A stretch of DNA of 15,004 nt from Mucidula mucida (lineage: Eukaryota; Basidiomycota; Agaricomycetes; Agaricales; Physalacriaceae), in NCBI GenBank assembly GCA_015501055.1, contig JADNYV010000818.1, forward strand, positions 1-15,004, given 5' to 3'. Shown in pieces: positions 1 through 9,822 of this stretch (position 1 is its first letter; every line of letters starts with the position of its first letter). Below the pieces are notes generated by a model. The model saw only the letters and a program-made list of their open reading frames with translations. It made no database searches and was not told where the DNA came from. Position numbers and translations under genes: made by a program.

Positions 1-262
1 ACTGAAGTCCGCGCGAGGAGATATCTCTCCATGGGTTGACCATTGCTTACTACATACCGGAGAGTGTATATCGTCCGTAATCATTTTATGAATTAGCGAG
101 TACTTAATCCATGTCGGACCTCGGGGGAGCAATAGCCGTTAAATGATCAGGACCACCGTGTGGCGGTGGGAAAGGTTGTAATACAAGTTCTGTAAATAAA
201 CTGATATGTGCTTCAATCTACGCAGATTGTCGTATACAAGTATCCAACAGACCTCCTTTGCT
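1..262. other. no supported gene at left edge
   Basis: I see no coding signal, RNA gene or repeat here. The stretch lies downstream of the broken minus-strand gene that stops at 263 and may include its former 3' flank. Confidence 0.4.
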
Positions 263-1090
263 TCAAAAATCATCACTGTACGGACCCCATGGCCTGTCCT
301 CAGCCAACTGAGCCTTCTCCCTAACAAGCGCAAAATCATAGTCCAGAGCGCATTCCGGCAGACCCCTAAACGCTGACCTACTCTTGAAATCGATTGGGTT
401 CCCACTCTCCCACTCGTCTCTCGCCAGCCCCGTAATCGCATCGAGAGCATACACCACCTGGCCGCCCCCCGCGAAAAAGGGCGCCACCTCGCGGGGATGG
501 TAGTTGAGCACATGGTTGTGGACACCATCCGCGGTGATAGCCCACCGGGGGAGCGCGCCCGCATGGGGGGGGAGAAGAATCGGTTTCGGACGTCGAGCTG
601 GATGATGTCTATGATTGAGTGAAAGACGGCGAGGTAGCCCCAGTAAAAGCCGGGGTCGAGGTCCGCCTGCCTGAGCAGCGCGCGGGGGAGGTAGTTGCTG
701 TAACGCAGCGAGGGCACAGCAGAAGGGGATACATTCTTGTGTTCTTTATACTTGGCGTATCCGTACGTGACTTGATAAGATTGACCTAGAAAATGAGGAT
801 GAGTGACGTGCTTGGAGGAAGCGGACGGGCGTACAATCGAGTTGGAAGGTCATTCGTTTAGAGAGCCATCCTGCGAAGCACTGGCCGCAGGTGCAGCCGT
901 ATGACATGATGGGACGATTTGAGGAAGCCGGCGAATGTGTCCGTCTTTATGAGTTCCCCGCAAAACAGAAATAGATCATGTCTGACAGCATTGACTCGAG
1001 AGTACAATAATTTAGACAGAAGATTATGACTCGTCAGTTGGCGGATGATAACTAGTTGATTTAACGGAGAAATACACGTGCCTTGTGGCG
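263..1090 (-). pseudogene. broken gene for a fungal YGCTCGQC-motif protein (two frameshifts)
   Basis: Three coherent coding blocks can be read on the minus strand, but not in one frame. Block A (1090 to about 911) includes VNAVRHDLFLFCGELIKTD. Block B (about 905 to 835) includes YGCTCGQCFAGWLSKRM, with Cys residues spaced CxCxxC. A good 49-nt intron follows (834-786, GTACGC to TTTTCTAG, phase preserved). Block C (785 to about 573) includes DPGFYWGYLAVFHSIIDII. Block D (about 564 to 263) includes LNYHPREVAPFFAGGG and a natural TGA. A to B needs a one-base shift near 903-911, with no room for an intron. C to D needs a one-base shift at the G8 run, 565-572. No convincing start was found upstream of 1090. 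From memory, the Cys motif resembles one following ankyrin repeats in fungal hypothetical proteins; I cannot verify this and see no clear ankyrin repeat. Sequencing error at the G run is possible, but does not explain the first break. Confidence 0.6.
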
Positions 1091-1263
1091 CTAGACCATG
1101 TTACAATCACCTTCAAATTGTTGGAGGCTCTTTATCGAAGAGACCCCCAAAGCATACATAAATTCATTTTGTTGATCTATCTAGAGAAATGCCGAAGAGA
1201 AGTACATTTGCTGGGTACAACAGGGATATAAATTACAGCTCTTACACACAAATAAATCACTTC
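1091..1263. other. short spacer, probable 3' UTR of the condensin gene
   Basis: The minus-strand sequence just after the condensin stop is A/T-rich and contains TTTATTTGTGTGTAA and TGTAATTTATATCCC, as expected for a fungal 3' UTR and poly(A) region. No complete reading frame was found here. The missing 5' end of the broken Cys-motif gene should also lie here, but I could not recognise it. Confidence 0.4.
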
Positions 1264-4200
1264 TCAATCAGAGTCTGAAGGGATCAACTCCTCTTCAACC
1301 TCATTCTCCTCCTCCGATGGTTCTTCGCCAACACCTTTCGACGATGATGGTGCTTTCACCTCCTCTTCCTCCTCCTCCTCCTCCTCCTCAGGTTCAACAT
1401 AAGTCTGCACCTTTGGTGTCCGCTTACTCCGCCGCGATGGCGCAGGCTCTTCACGTCTAGAAAAAAAAACTCAGCAAGGCATCCACGAGCACACTCTGCG
1501 CAACGTACACTTTATTGCGACTTTTCGGCCCTTTCTTTCTCAACGGCGAACCATTCCTACTTGCATCTCTTGCACGTCTAGCGGCGGTGTAAGCACATCA
1601 AAAGGTAGACGTAGAGCACTTACCGTTTCGTCGACGGCTTCATCGGAGACAGGTTATTATTATGCGGAGACGTAAACTCCTCGTCGTCGGATTCCTGTTT
1701 GCTCTTCTTTCGACTTCGAGAAGCACGAACAGGTGCGCTGTGGTGGGTTCAGCACAATCCCACAAAAGACAGAAAAGAACATACGCAGGCGCCTCGTCAT
1801 CTTTAGCAGCAGCACGTTTCGACTCGCGTCTGTCCTTGACAGTAAGCATTGTATCAAACGAACAGCACCGAACACACCGTTCGAACCGCATCTTCTTTTC
1901 CGCGTCCGGTACATCCACGCCGATAAACTCGTACAGCTCCCGGATGTCATCGTCCAGCATAGCATTGAGGTCCATGTTCTCAAGTTCCTCGACAAAGAGC
2001 TTGGCCAGCGTGCCTCTAAACTTGTTCACTGAACGTTCCATGGTCGCGTTATTGAGAGGACATTGCTGCATAACAAAATCATTAGTAACACACTGAAAAG
2101 CTGGAGCATACATACAGTATCGAGATGCTCCAGGAGGATGTTCAATTTCAAAATTGACCGCGCGTCTAAACCCTTGTCGATGTGCAGCTGGTTGAGCGTC
2201 TGGCAGAAGAGCTTGCGGTCGTCATCTATCTAGCCATCAATTCCCGTTCGAATGAGAGGAGAACACTCAGTTACCTCCCCGGTCCGAATCGTAGAGTTCT
2301 CGTAAAAGATCGATAGCCACAGCAGCATGGATATGCTTCTGCTCAGCCTGCTCAGGGAGTCTATGAGGAGATCAACTAGAATCGAAAGCAAGAAGAAGAA
2401 CACGAACATATCCACCGACTTTTCCTGGTCAGTCCAATCCGTCATCAACACAACAAACTGCTGTGGAGAAATCATATCCGGCTCGTCGTCATCGAGCTCT
2501 CCTCGAAGTCGCTCTGCATGGTCAAATGCTTCCACAAAGATCTAAAAACCGCGTTGGGCCGACGCCGACAATGTCTACAGAGCGTATACGCACCGACTGC
2601 ATCCTGGCCTGGTTTTGAAGAGACGAGTAACAATACACCGGGAAGAAATACGTCAGGCATTGTCGAAGCCGAAGGTTATCATTCGTCGATGGCGAGATAT
2701 AATTCATGATCAGCAGCAAAATAACCTATAAACCCGATAGTAAGCATGCAGTCCTTCCAAGCACAGAAGTTGACTACCTTGGTGTCCTTGATCAAGCCGG
2801 CCAATAAAAGTTTACATATCCCGACAACGAGCGTAGATTGGACTGCGGGCGTCTCTGCATCCTCGAGCAATTGTAGCAGGAAGGTGATGATTTGTTGCGC
2901 CTATCCGAAGTGAGATTTTACAATGAGTACAACCGAAAGCACGCACCACTTCCTCCGACCGACCGAGGAAATCATATTCATACATGATCAATATATCAAA
3001 GACAATTTCGAGTACTTTGATCTGCAGCTCCCCAGGCGCGCTTTGTATTTGGCCCAAAAAAAGTTGGAACGAATTTAACGCCATGTTCTACAGAACACGA
3101 TCAATCCTTGTCGGAGCAATTAGATGAAGAAACGAACCTTGGCGATGAGGCAGCACAAGCCAAGCGCAATGAGACCTCTTTCGCGCATAAGCGGATGCTT
3201 GCGCTTGACCGAAGGGATGATTAAATCAGCCAGAATACCCTCTAGCGTAACGTTGTCCTCAAAAGTCTACGACGTCCATTAGTTTGGTACGCCCCACAAT
3301 AAAGAAGGCATTTACTTACACCATTGACGCGTTCGAGCATAGCGATACAGAGGAGCAGCGACTGCAAATCCTTCTCATCTGCTTCCTTCCTCTCGGCAGA
3401 ACTCATCGCCTCTGCTTCTTTCGCCCTCTTGACTGAAGGCTCCTTGCGGCTCACAGTGATTACGCTCCCGGCGTCAGACCGGTTGGCATCGTTCTATATC
3501 AAGAATGTTCAATATCGAAGTGTCAGAAAGAAATGAGAAGCCTTACATCGTCCTCGTTCGCCTCGCCAGAGTCACGCAAATCAGAAACAATCTCAACTAC
3601 AAGTCGAATCAGTTCCTTCTCCGAAGGAGTAATCTGGCGGAGCAGGTCCACAGCGGGCTCAATGAGACTTGCATGAATCCATGTCTTCTCAAGCATTGGC
3701 CCTGGTCAAAAGTCAGAAAACAACGATGGGTGGTAGACAGAGATGCGCACGTAGAACAGCCGACATATGTCGCCGCCCTACCTCGTCCGCAAAATCAAGG
3801 TTCACCGTTATCCGCAAAAGCTCCTTTGTAATCGTTTCCCGATTGTCAAAGTCGTCTTCTAGCGCATCAATGCTCTCCTGGGTTGACATCTCTTCCTCCT
3901 CCTCAAGTTCCCCGCTGTCGAGCTTGCTCCTTTGTAACTCCAACTCAAAAACGTCCGTCTGGAGCGCATTAAATGACTCTTGAATGTCGTACGCAAACGA
4001 CGATAGAGACGGTAAACCAGCCTGCTCCAGAACAGCTGGTTTGTCAGAAGAGTGACAGTGGTCGATAAACGCTCTCGCCAATACTGCAGACTCTGGAGTG
4101 AGTGATTTCCAGTATTGCTCTGCATAATAGGAGTTCAATAAGAATGCGGAGACAGGTGATACATGCTAGAACATACCGGGGAATTGAAAAACATCTAGTA

Positions 4201-5416
4201 GGGACGGACGCTGTGTAAAGATGGCCAGGACGGCATCAACGGCCATAGTCACACCCGGTCCAAGGACATCGAAAAGGCCTAAGAAGCGTATAAGGCCTTT
4301 CATTACGCCTCCGTCGTCGCCCTCCCAAGCTTCAAGATCCGTTTCCAGATGAGAGTCCTTTTCGACTGATACAATATCCAACCACGATGCCAGCATCTTG
4401 CTTACTGCGATGCGCACCGACGGTTCACGGTCGCCCAAGCCAAACTTGACCACGTCTTCGCGCATCGCAATCTTGAGAGTTCGTGGAGTATCCAGCTTGG
4501 GCTGGAGAACGGCGCTGAACACGAGTTTACGCGTCACGGTGTCGGTGTCGCGCATGCGCGCGAGGACATTGTCCAGGGTGGCGGTCACCAGGGGTATGTG
4601 AACGAGCGCTGCACGGCGGACTTCACTGGGTATGATAGTCAGAGAAGGGGGAATTGAGACTGCGAGTTGAACTTACGGAGCTGGATCATGCGCGAGGGCA
4701 TCGACGAGGATATCAAGACAGGTCTTTTCTCCGGGTTCCAATTCATCGGGGTTTTCGGTTCCTGCCAATTTAGAGAGAGCCACTACCGCAAAGACACGGA
4801 CATTGGACTCCTTGTCCGAAGCACGCTGCGTTAGGCCGTATCGTAAGAGAATATAGGTGTCCTCGCTGTGATGCGATCAGTCAACACAGACGCAACAAAG
4901 ACAAGTATTGCGACTTGCTCTACATCGCCAATACCAGCAATCATCTCGCACACAAACTGCACACATCGCGCGCGCACGACCTTGTTCTTGGCCGTGAATC
5001 CGTTCAATAGCCAGTTCAGCAAACGGGAGATGAACCGGGATCCGAACGTTTCAGTGGTAATTCCCTTCTTCTCCTTTGCTTCGGTATCTGCATATAACGT
5101 CGTATCGATACAGTTCTGAAGACAATGGCGCACCTTTTGTAGTGACATGCTTTACGTATGTGCCAACGAACCGAACAACCCGTTCCGCGGTTTGCCCCTT
5201 CTTGACCACCAGCACCCGAGCAACCATGCTCAGAAACTCATCCTCAAACGCCACTTCTCCCGTTAATTTTTTGCCTTCGACGATCTTTGCCGCCTGCGCA
5301 TGGAGTTTATACAGGGCAACGCAGTTCTTGCGGTGATTGGCTAGTGATGTTTGCACCTCGTCAAGTCGGGCGGCAACGTTGTCGTGGATATCATCAATGA
5401 GCGCCGCTTTCGCCAT
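1264..5416 (-). CDS. YCG1: condensin complex subunit 3 (CAP-G / Ycg1 / Cnd3), 18 exons
   Basis: HEAT-repeat subunit of condensin; in the family it binds the kleisin and DNA during mitotic chromosome compaction in the nucleus. Exons: 5416-5134, 5087-4919, 4865-4677, 4625-4177, 4119-3751, 3701-3547, 3493-3320, 3266-3138, 3087-2947, 2900-2778, 2725-2594, 2541-2408, 2360-2275, 2225-2116, 2065-1785, 1737-1624, 1577-1509, 1456-1264. All junctions keep phase, giving about 1,099 residues, near the family's usual length. HEAT signatures include KNKVVRARCVQFVCEMIAGI (about 128-147), RASDKESNVRVFAVVALSKL and DPAPEVRRAALVHIPLV. The Cnd3 C-terminal domain (about 490-850) contains LRQCLTYFFPVYCYSS and LMTDWTDQEK. 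The tail (from about 975) is basic, then acidic with ten Glu in a row. The start ATG has A at -3 and G at +4. The donor of intron 12 is uncertain (2407, or 2419 with four fewer residues). Intron 2 is GC-AG. Confidence 0.95.
1360..1389 (-). repeat. trinucleotide run coding for ten glutamates in the condensin tail
   Basis: Nine CTC triplets and one TTC on the plus strand read as ten consecutive Glu codons (GAG/GAA) on the minus strand. The run sits in the last exon, inside a longer acidic tail ending in IPSDSD. Such runs are prone to slippage and length change between strains. Confidence 0.9.
4866..4918 (-). other. GC-AG intron (intron 2 of condensin gene)
   Basis: The donor reads GA|GCAAGT, the classic context of a GC donor, and the acceptor is ATCACAG, with TGACTGAT as likely branch site. 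Splicing here gives GDVDEDTYILLRYG in frame. The nearest GT donor (GTCGCA, three bases further in) puts the following exon out of frame. All other introns of this gene have GT donors. Confidence 0.85.
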
Positions 5417-5479
5417 AGTCGCGAGTTAATGTACAAGAGGCGGACGTCGTGGTCGTCGTTGCAGTTCAAGTTAGCTTTC

Positions 5480-5497
5480 TTGTTTACGCGTTGTTTA
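5480..5497 (-). promoter_or_regulatory. composite ACGCGTAA (MCB-like) and twin forkhead-like site in the condensin promoter
   Basis: Read on the gene's strand the block is TAAACAA-CGCG-TAAACAA. This is a perfect 7-bp direct repeat separated by CGCG. The junction creates ACGCGTAA, matching the MluI cell-cycle box ACGCGTNA bound by MBF-type factors, and both arms match the forkhead core RYAAACA or TAAACA. It lies about 70 bp upstream of the condensin ATG. The consensus sequences are known from yeasts; use of the site here is inferred. Confidence 0.5.
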
Positions 5498-6045
5498 TTA
5501 GCGTGACCTCACACGTGATTGTGAGTCACGACTCACCGGCACCATCCGGCGTTTTACGGAAACGGAATCGACACGGAACCAAAGTATGTGAAGGGCCTCA
5601 AAATCTTTTCATTTGCTAGGACGCAACTACAACTGTAACTAAAAGTGGGTGAGGGGGGAAGGCGTGGAACGAATAACAGAGTGGGATATCGAAAGCAAAA
5701 ACACAAATGAGATGGGTGTGGCACACACGGAGGGGACTACTTTTTATGGTCTTCGTCCCGCCCTCCCGTGTGCCTGCTACGGTAGTGTCGTGGGGGCGCA
5801 TTATCTACGCATAATTTATCTGGCGAGCTCTATACTGCAGACGCGCCAATAGGTCGTCGCCGCAGTCACTGATGCCTGGACGAGGAGATCGAGAACATGA
5901 GGAAAATGGAGGAGATATCGTTCATAGGAACCTTTAGGTCTATCAGACCTGTTCCTTGTAATCAGATGGAGTAGGGTGCGGCGTATAAGCCATTTCTCTT
6001 GGGCCTTGGGCTCGTGTCAACTGTAAGGGTGAGCGAGCGCCCTTG
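5498..6045. other. intergenic: condensin upstream flank and 3' flank of the 6046-6801 gene
   Basis: I found no convincing gene. Short frames exist but have no supporting signals. A perfect 6-bp inverted repeat with a 3-nt loop (AGGTCTATCAGACCT, 5936-5950) lies about 100 bp past the stop of the next minus-strand gene; it might sit in that gene's 3' UTR. The rest is unremarkable. Confidence 0.4.
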
Positions 6046-6801
6046 TCAGTCAGGAGGGTTGTGATGGGAAGGATGCATGTTCGACAGGCCCAACGTGCAC
6101 TCAGGAGGAGGATGCGGACGGCGCTCTTCTAGATCGTCCGATAGCGCAATGGAGCGGGTGCGCTTATTGCCCATACCCGCTTCATGCATATAGTAGTCAT
6201 CGGGCCCGGTCAGGTAGGTGGGTGTATTGTCCAGCTGCGAGCGCCAGGACTGGACAAAGTCCATTTTGGTGGTGCACGGAAGTGCCTCCAGCGCTGCCAT
6301 AGAGAACGCGGTGCCCTCGTCATGGGCGTCGTTGGCATCGACCCCGTCATGGACATCAAGGTCCAAAAAATCAAAGTCGCCGACACCGCTACCGTCGTTG
6401 AACGTGCTGCAGTCGTTGATCATGGGTGCACCAGGACACTCCATGACGCACTTTTCGTCGACCATGCTGCAGACGACGTCAGCAGGGCGACGGACGGGAC
6501 GGGGACAGATTGCGCACTTTATATTTACAATGACACAGTTGTCTTCTAGCTGTTCATTCTCACATTTCGGGGTCGGTAGAGAGGTAACATATGAGACGGG
6601 GGTCATATCTCTGTAGCGGGATCAGACGGCGATTTGAAGAGCAGCAGACGATACCCACTCCTCTGACAGGTTTCCTCGCTGCAACAGCGGAGTATCGTCG
6701 TCGACCATGCTCTCAAATGTGTTTAGAAAATCTAGTTCTGTAGATTCGAGCGGGAAAGGGTCTTGGGGTGTCGAGTCGTATATTTCCTGGAGAGAGCCCA
6801 T
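6046..6801 (-). CDS. acidic protein of unknown function, 3 exons
   Basis: I do not recognise this protein. The model has exons 6801-6655, 6610-6564 and 6466-6046, about 204 residues. Intron 1 (6654-6611, 44 nt) runs from GTATCG to CTGATCCCGCTACAG; intron 2 (6563-6467, 97 nt) from GTGAGA to CTGACGTCGTCTGCAG. Both have a branch-like site near the acceptor and keep phase. The N-terminus (MGSLQEIYDSTPQDPFPLES) is followed by ELDFLNTFESMVDDD and a middle rich in Asp (GDFDFLDLDVHDGVDANDAH). The C-terminus is Pro/His-rich (HPSHHNPPD). Acidic and hydrophobic clusters such as DFDFLDLDV resemble transcriptional activation segments, but no DNA-binding domain is visible. There is no signal peptide or membrane segment. 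A TTATAA box lies about 185 bp upstream. The short middle exon is the least certain part. Confidence 0.6.
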
Positions 6802-6984
6802 TGAAAGTAGTATCTTTAGTGGAATTTGGCGACGAAGTAAGCCGTGGAATATGGATGACTGGTGATATAGTCGATTAGGCGGATTGGAGGGGTAGATATG
6901 GATAGATACGTCGCAATGCCTGCAGCACGAGGAGACCGTCGTGGTAGAAAGGCAAGGTCCTGTTTGGCCGTGTATCACGCACTC

Positions 6985-6990
6985 TTATAA
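6985..6990 (-). promoter_or_regulatory. TATA-like box for the 6046-6801 gene
   Basis: TTATAA, followed on the minus strand by a C/T-rich stretch typical of fungal 5' UTRs, precedes the ATG at 6801 by about 185 bp. The distance would imply a 5' UTR of about 150 nt. Confidence 0.35.
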
Positions 6991-9209
6991 CCCTCGGCCC
7001 GCAGCACCGCCGTATTTCGCACGTTTCCGACTTACACGTCTCCCCTTCCTCTCAATGCGGACGTGGAATTACAGAGAAGGTACCAGAAAGGAATAGACAC
7101 GGAGCTTTGGTACACGCGACGCGCCTGACACTGCGCCTGGGACCACCTCGGAAGTCAGATTGTCAATCACTCGCAATCAGGATGCGGCACAGTAACATGA
7201 TGCCACTACAATTCCTCTTTGGTCGTACAACACCACTACACATCGTACGAGCTATTTTCCCGCAGTATGCTCAAAGTGATTAACAGCGAATACCGTACTG
7301 ATACGTATCTCTCTGTATCGGAGCTGTAGACTCGCGCCCAAGAACGGGGACGTCTCATTTCGGCCTCAATTACTGATTTTTACATGAACACACTTGTTGC
7401 GTGTCTTTACGCGTCTTTTAACCTGTTAATCGCCCTTCGCGCAGTTATCGGTAGAGTTTCACATCCCTTCATTGTATGCATGCGCAGTGAGTGTAGTTCT
7501 TGTCTCCGAGCTCATCTGCGTTCAAATGCTGCGGAAGAGCTTGGACCTTTAGACGTGGCGTGGACCGCGGTCAGCGAACAGCACACGTTCCTTGAAATTC
7601 CGCAGCATAGGCGCGCCGCGTCCCCCCGATAAGTGAGTGACGCGTAGGTGATATCGCGCCATCATGCTGCTGATTCAGATTCGAGTCCAGCCACAGTCGT
7701 ATCACGCATGTATCATCATGAATGCTGAATAACTGCTTTTCAATTACTCGAGGTCAGCTGGCCGAGGTTCCGAGCGACATGCACAAGTGGGCTGAGGGCT
7801 CAACGTACTTGGGCATTGGGCAAGTAGCAACTTCTCGGTGATATCCAGCCATATATGTGGGCTGAGGGTATAGCATATCTATGGGCGTCCTTGGTCAAGT
7901 GCTCATTCTAAACAGAATTGGCGCGGTGACAACAAGCCACATAGACCTGGCTAAGGGTACAGCATATTCTCGGGTGTTCTACTTGGAAGCGCTGAGACGG
8001 TAACAACAAGCCCTCTGGCAGATCCGGGCTTTGGGCGAGTACTCATTCGGCAGTTCTAAAAGTGGTGTTACGGTGAGAACATGCCATGATGTACTATGTA
8101 CATGGGCCAAGGGTACAGGCGTTCAACAATAGTCCAAAGTAAGCTGTATAGGTCCCTGACGGGAAAGACAGTTGAACATAATTCATCCAGGTGCCCCAGT
8201 GACTTGGTTTTACTCGTATATACAACTACACTGTCCTCCCTCACCCATCTTCAAATGATAGCTCCCAGTTCTTCCACTGCCACGGCTGAATCTCATAATT
8301 ATGCCTTCATCCACCGTCCGAATGCCGACTGACTAGCCTCACTATTGAAGATTAGAAGGACGACACTTCTGCGTTCCGTCTTCTTGTCAACATGAGCCTC
8401 GAAAATCTTCCAACGTCACAAATGGTTTTCGAATGATTCCGAATCGCCACGATGTATTCCTACAGTCCAAGCTACGAAGTACCAAGACCTATCCAGTGAC
8501 AAGTTCTACTTGAGCACCTCTACTGCGCGACATTACTGTATCCAATACGGTCCCTATCCTATTCAAGATGTTGCTCAAGAACGCGGTGTGCGTATTGTAA
8601 CATCATTGGATCATTGCCGAACCGGGGTTCGAGAAAGGTATTCGCTATGACTGGGGGTACAGGTGCCCATAGGAGGAGTAGCTGCTGATGTTAAGACAGC
8701 GTCAGAAGAACTGACAGTTAGCTCACCTTTAGATCCTGCGATGTTGACTCAGAGATATTAACACTCCTCTGTGTAGACATCCCCGATATTATGCGTATGG
8801 TGGCGTTCGATCACTTGAAGGGGCATTCTGAGCTGGAGGTCACTTGCGAGTTGACTCTGTTTCAGCAATCAACGTAAATCAATAACGAGCAAGGTTCGTC
8901 TTCGCAGTCTACGCTTTGACCCAACAGTCTGTAGGTCCACCGCGGCATACGTGCAATGAATATTTCGCGACAAGGAAAGACTCTCAATCACAGCGAATAT
9001 TTGAAAAATCTTATCGTTCTCATTGACGACTCACAGATCCTGGTGTCAAAAAAGCAAGGAGTAGTATATCCATTGGTCATTCAGAGTCTACGAAACGTTT
9101 GTGTGGGTGGGAATAATGGCGGCCATTCTTCGTCAAGGGGAAGATGATTTACCAGAATCTACGCAAGGTGTCAAGCATGGTAATCACTAGTACAAGATGG
9201 AACAGCTAC
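6991..9209. other. gene-poor region
   Basis: Over about 2.2 kb I see no gene I can support. Open frames at 7384-7632 (plus), 8096-8332 (plus) and 8956-9147 (plus) lack recognisable motifs and convincing splice or promoter context. No terminal inverted repeats, transposase or reverse-transcriptase motifs were seen. The only structure I can point to is the degenerate tandem repeat at 7789-8125. Confidence 0.5.
7789..8125 (+). repeat. degenerate tandem repeat, about 4 units of 70-90 bp
   Basis: Units start near 7789, 7859, 7948, about 8025 and 8104 (partial). Recurring words are GGGCTGAGGG or GGCTAAGGGTACAGCAT at the unit start, GGGCRWKY..CAAGTGCTCATTC in the middle, and CGGTGACAACAAGCCACAT near the end. 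The last appears as CGGTGATATCCAGCCATAT, CGGTAACAACAAGCC and CGGTGAGAACATGCC in other units. Copies are well diverged, with indels, so the array is old. Boundaries are approximate. Confidence 0.65.
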
Positions 9210-9422
9210 TCACGGCCTGGGTGTGATTTCTGGACAAAGATGCACATGGGAAAGGGTTGTGCATTTGGTAGTCTTCGCTACATCGCGCACTTCGCGTTTA
9301 TTGGGACATGGAGCGCGAGGATTAGCCTTGCGGTCCGCGCATAGCTGCTCGTGGGCGCGCGGGTAAGTATAAGATTTCTCGGTGACGCAGCAAGTGGTGA
9401 TGGTGCGAACGGTAGTGCACAT
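9210..9422 (-). CDS. possible small Cys-containing protein, 70 residues
   Basis: An uninterrupted frame starts at ATG 9422 (A at -3 in the context CAACTATG) and ends at TGA 9210. It codes for 70 residues beginning MCTTVRTITTCCVTEKSYTY, with seven Cys including a CC pair and later LCADRKANPRAPCPNKREV. A clean TATA box (TATATAA) sits about 98 bp upstream and is followed by a C/A-rich, ATG-free leader, so this frame has real promoter context, unlike its neighbours. There is no signal peptide or membrane segment. From memory it resembles small fungal proteins that begin MC.T and carry spaced Cys, but I cannot name a family. It could still be a chance frame. Confidence 0.42.
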   Translation of the reverse strand: MCTTVRTITTCCVTEKSYTYPRAHEQLCADRKANPRAPCPNKREVRDVAKTTKCTTLSHVHLCPEITPRP

Positions 9423-9519
9423 AGTTGGTGTTGAATGTGTGTGAAGATCGCGAAAGTTCTAGACGTCGATTGCGCAGTTCGAGTGGCTGTGGGGGGTTTC
9501 TCGCAAGATGTGATGTTTC

Positions 9520-9526
9520 TTATATA
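9520..9526 (-). promoter_or_regulatory. TATA box upstream of the small Cys-containing frame
   Basis: On the minus strand the sequence reads GTCTATATAAGAAAC, a good TATA box about 98 bp before the ATG at 9422. No other minus-strand gene is near that could use it. Confidence 0.5.
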
Positions 9527-9822
9527 GACGCCCGGACAATGCAGACGCGCTAATTGACCCGATCTGATCTGGCCAAATGCGCGGTCCGTTTCTGGATATC
9601 GAAGGCCTTTGATGTCCAAAGTTCGCAACAGACAATAGCAATGGACAGAATTTTTGGCCCAGCCCGAAGCATTTTTGTCGCTTCAAAGTCCCCGGTCCCA
9701 TTAGGGGTTATATTTCCTAAAGCAGAAAATCAATTCCCAAATCTGGAAGGGATATTTGTTGCGCCACACATGGTCAATAGGACGTTAAAAGAGCCCAGGA
9801 AGCTGAGATAGAGAACATAGAG

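Noticed and set aside
1662..2096. Plus-strand frame of 144 codons
   Set aside because: It is antisense to condensin exons whose splicing and protein similarity are clear, and the Ser/Arg-rich translation is typical of a shadow frame.
2361..2419. Alternative donor GTCGGT for condensin intron 12
   Set aside because: It also keeps the frame, but GTTCGT at 2407 matches a donor used elsewhere in the gene (intron 8), so I chose that; the difference is four residues.
7384..7632. Plus-strand frame of 82 codons in the gene-poor region
   Set aside because: No motif, no promoter or splice context, and no sign of selection could be seen.
7675..7695. GATTCGAGTCC resembles a tRNA B box
   Set aside because: The flanking bases do not form a T-arm stem, and no matching acceptor, D-arm or anticodon arm was found upstream.
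8956..9147. Plus-strand frame of 63 codons
   Set aside because: Composition and content look random, and no supporting signal was found.
9554..9811. Plus-strand frame between the TATA box and the cyclin-like gene
   Set aside because: No recognisable domain. It begins just upstream of the promoter elements of the next gene and is probably fortuitous.
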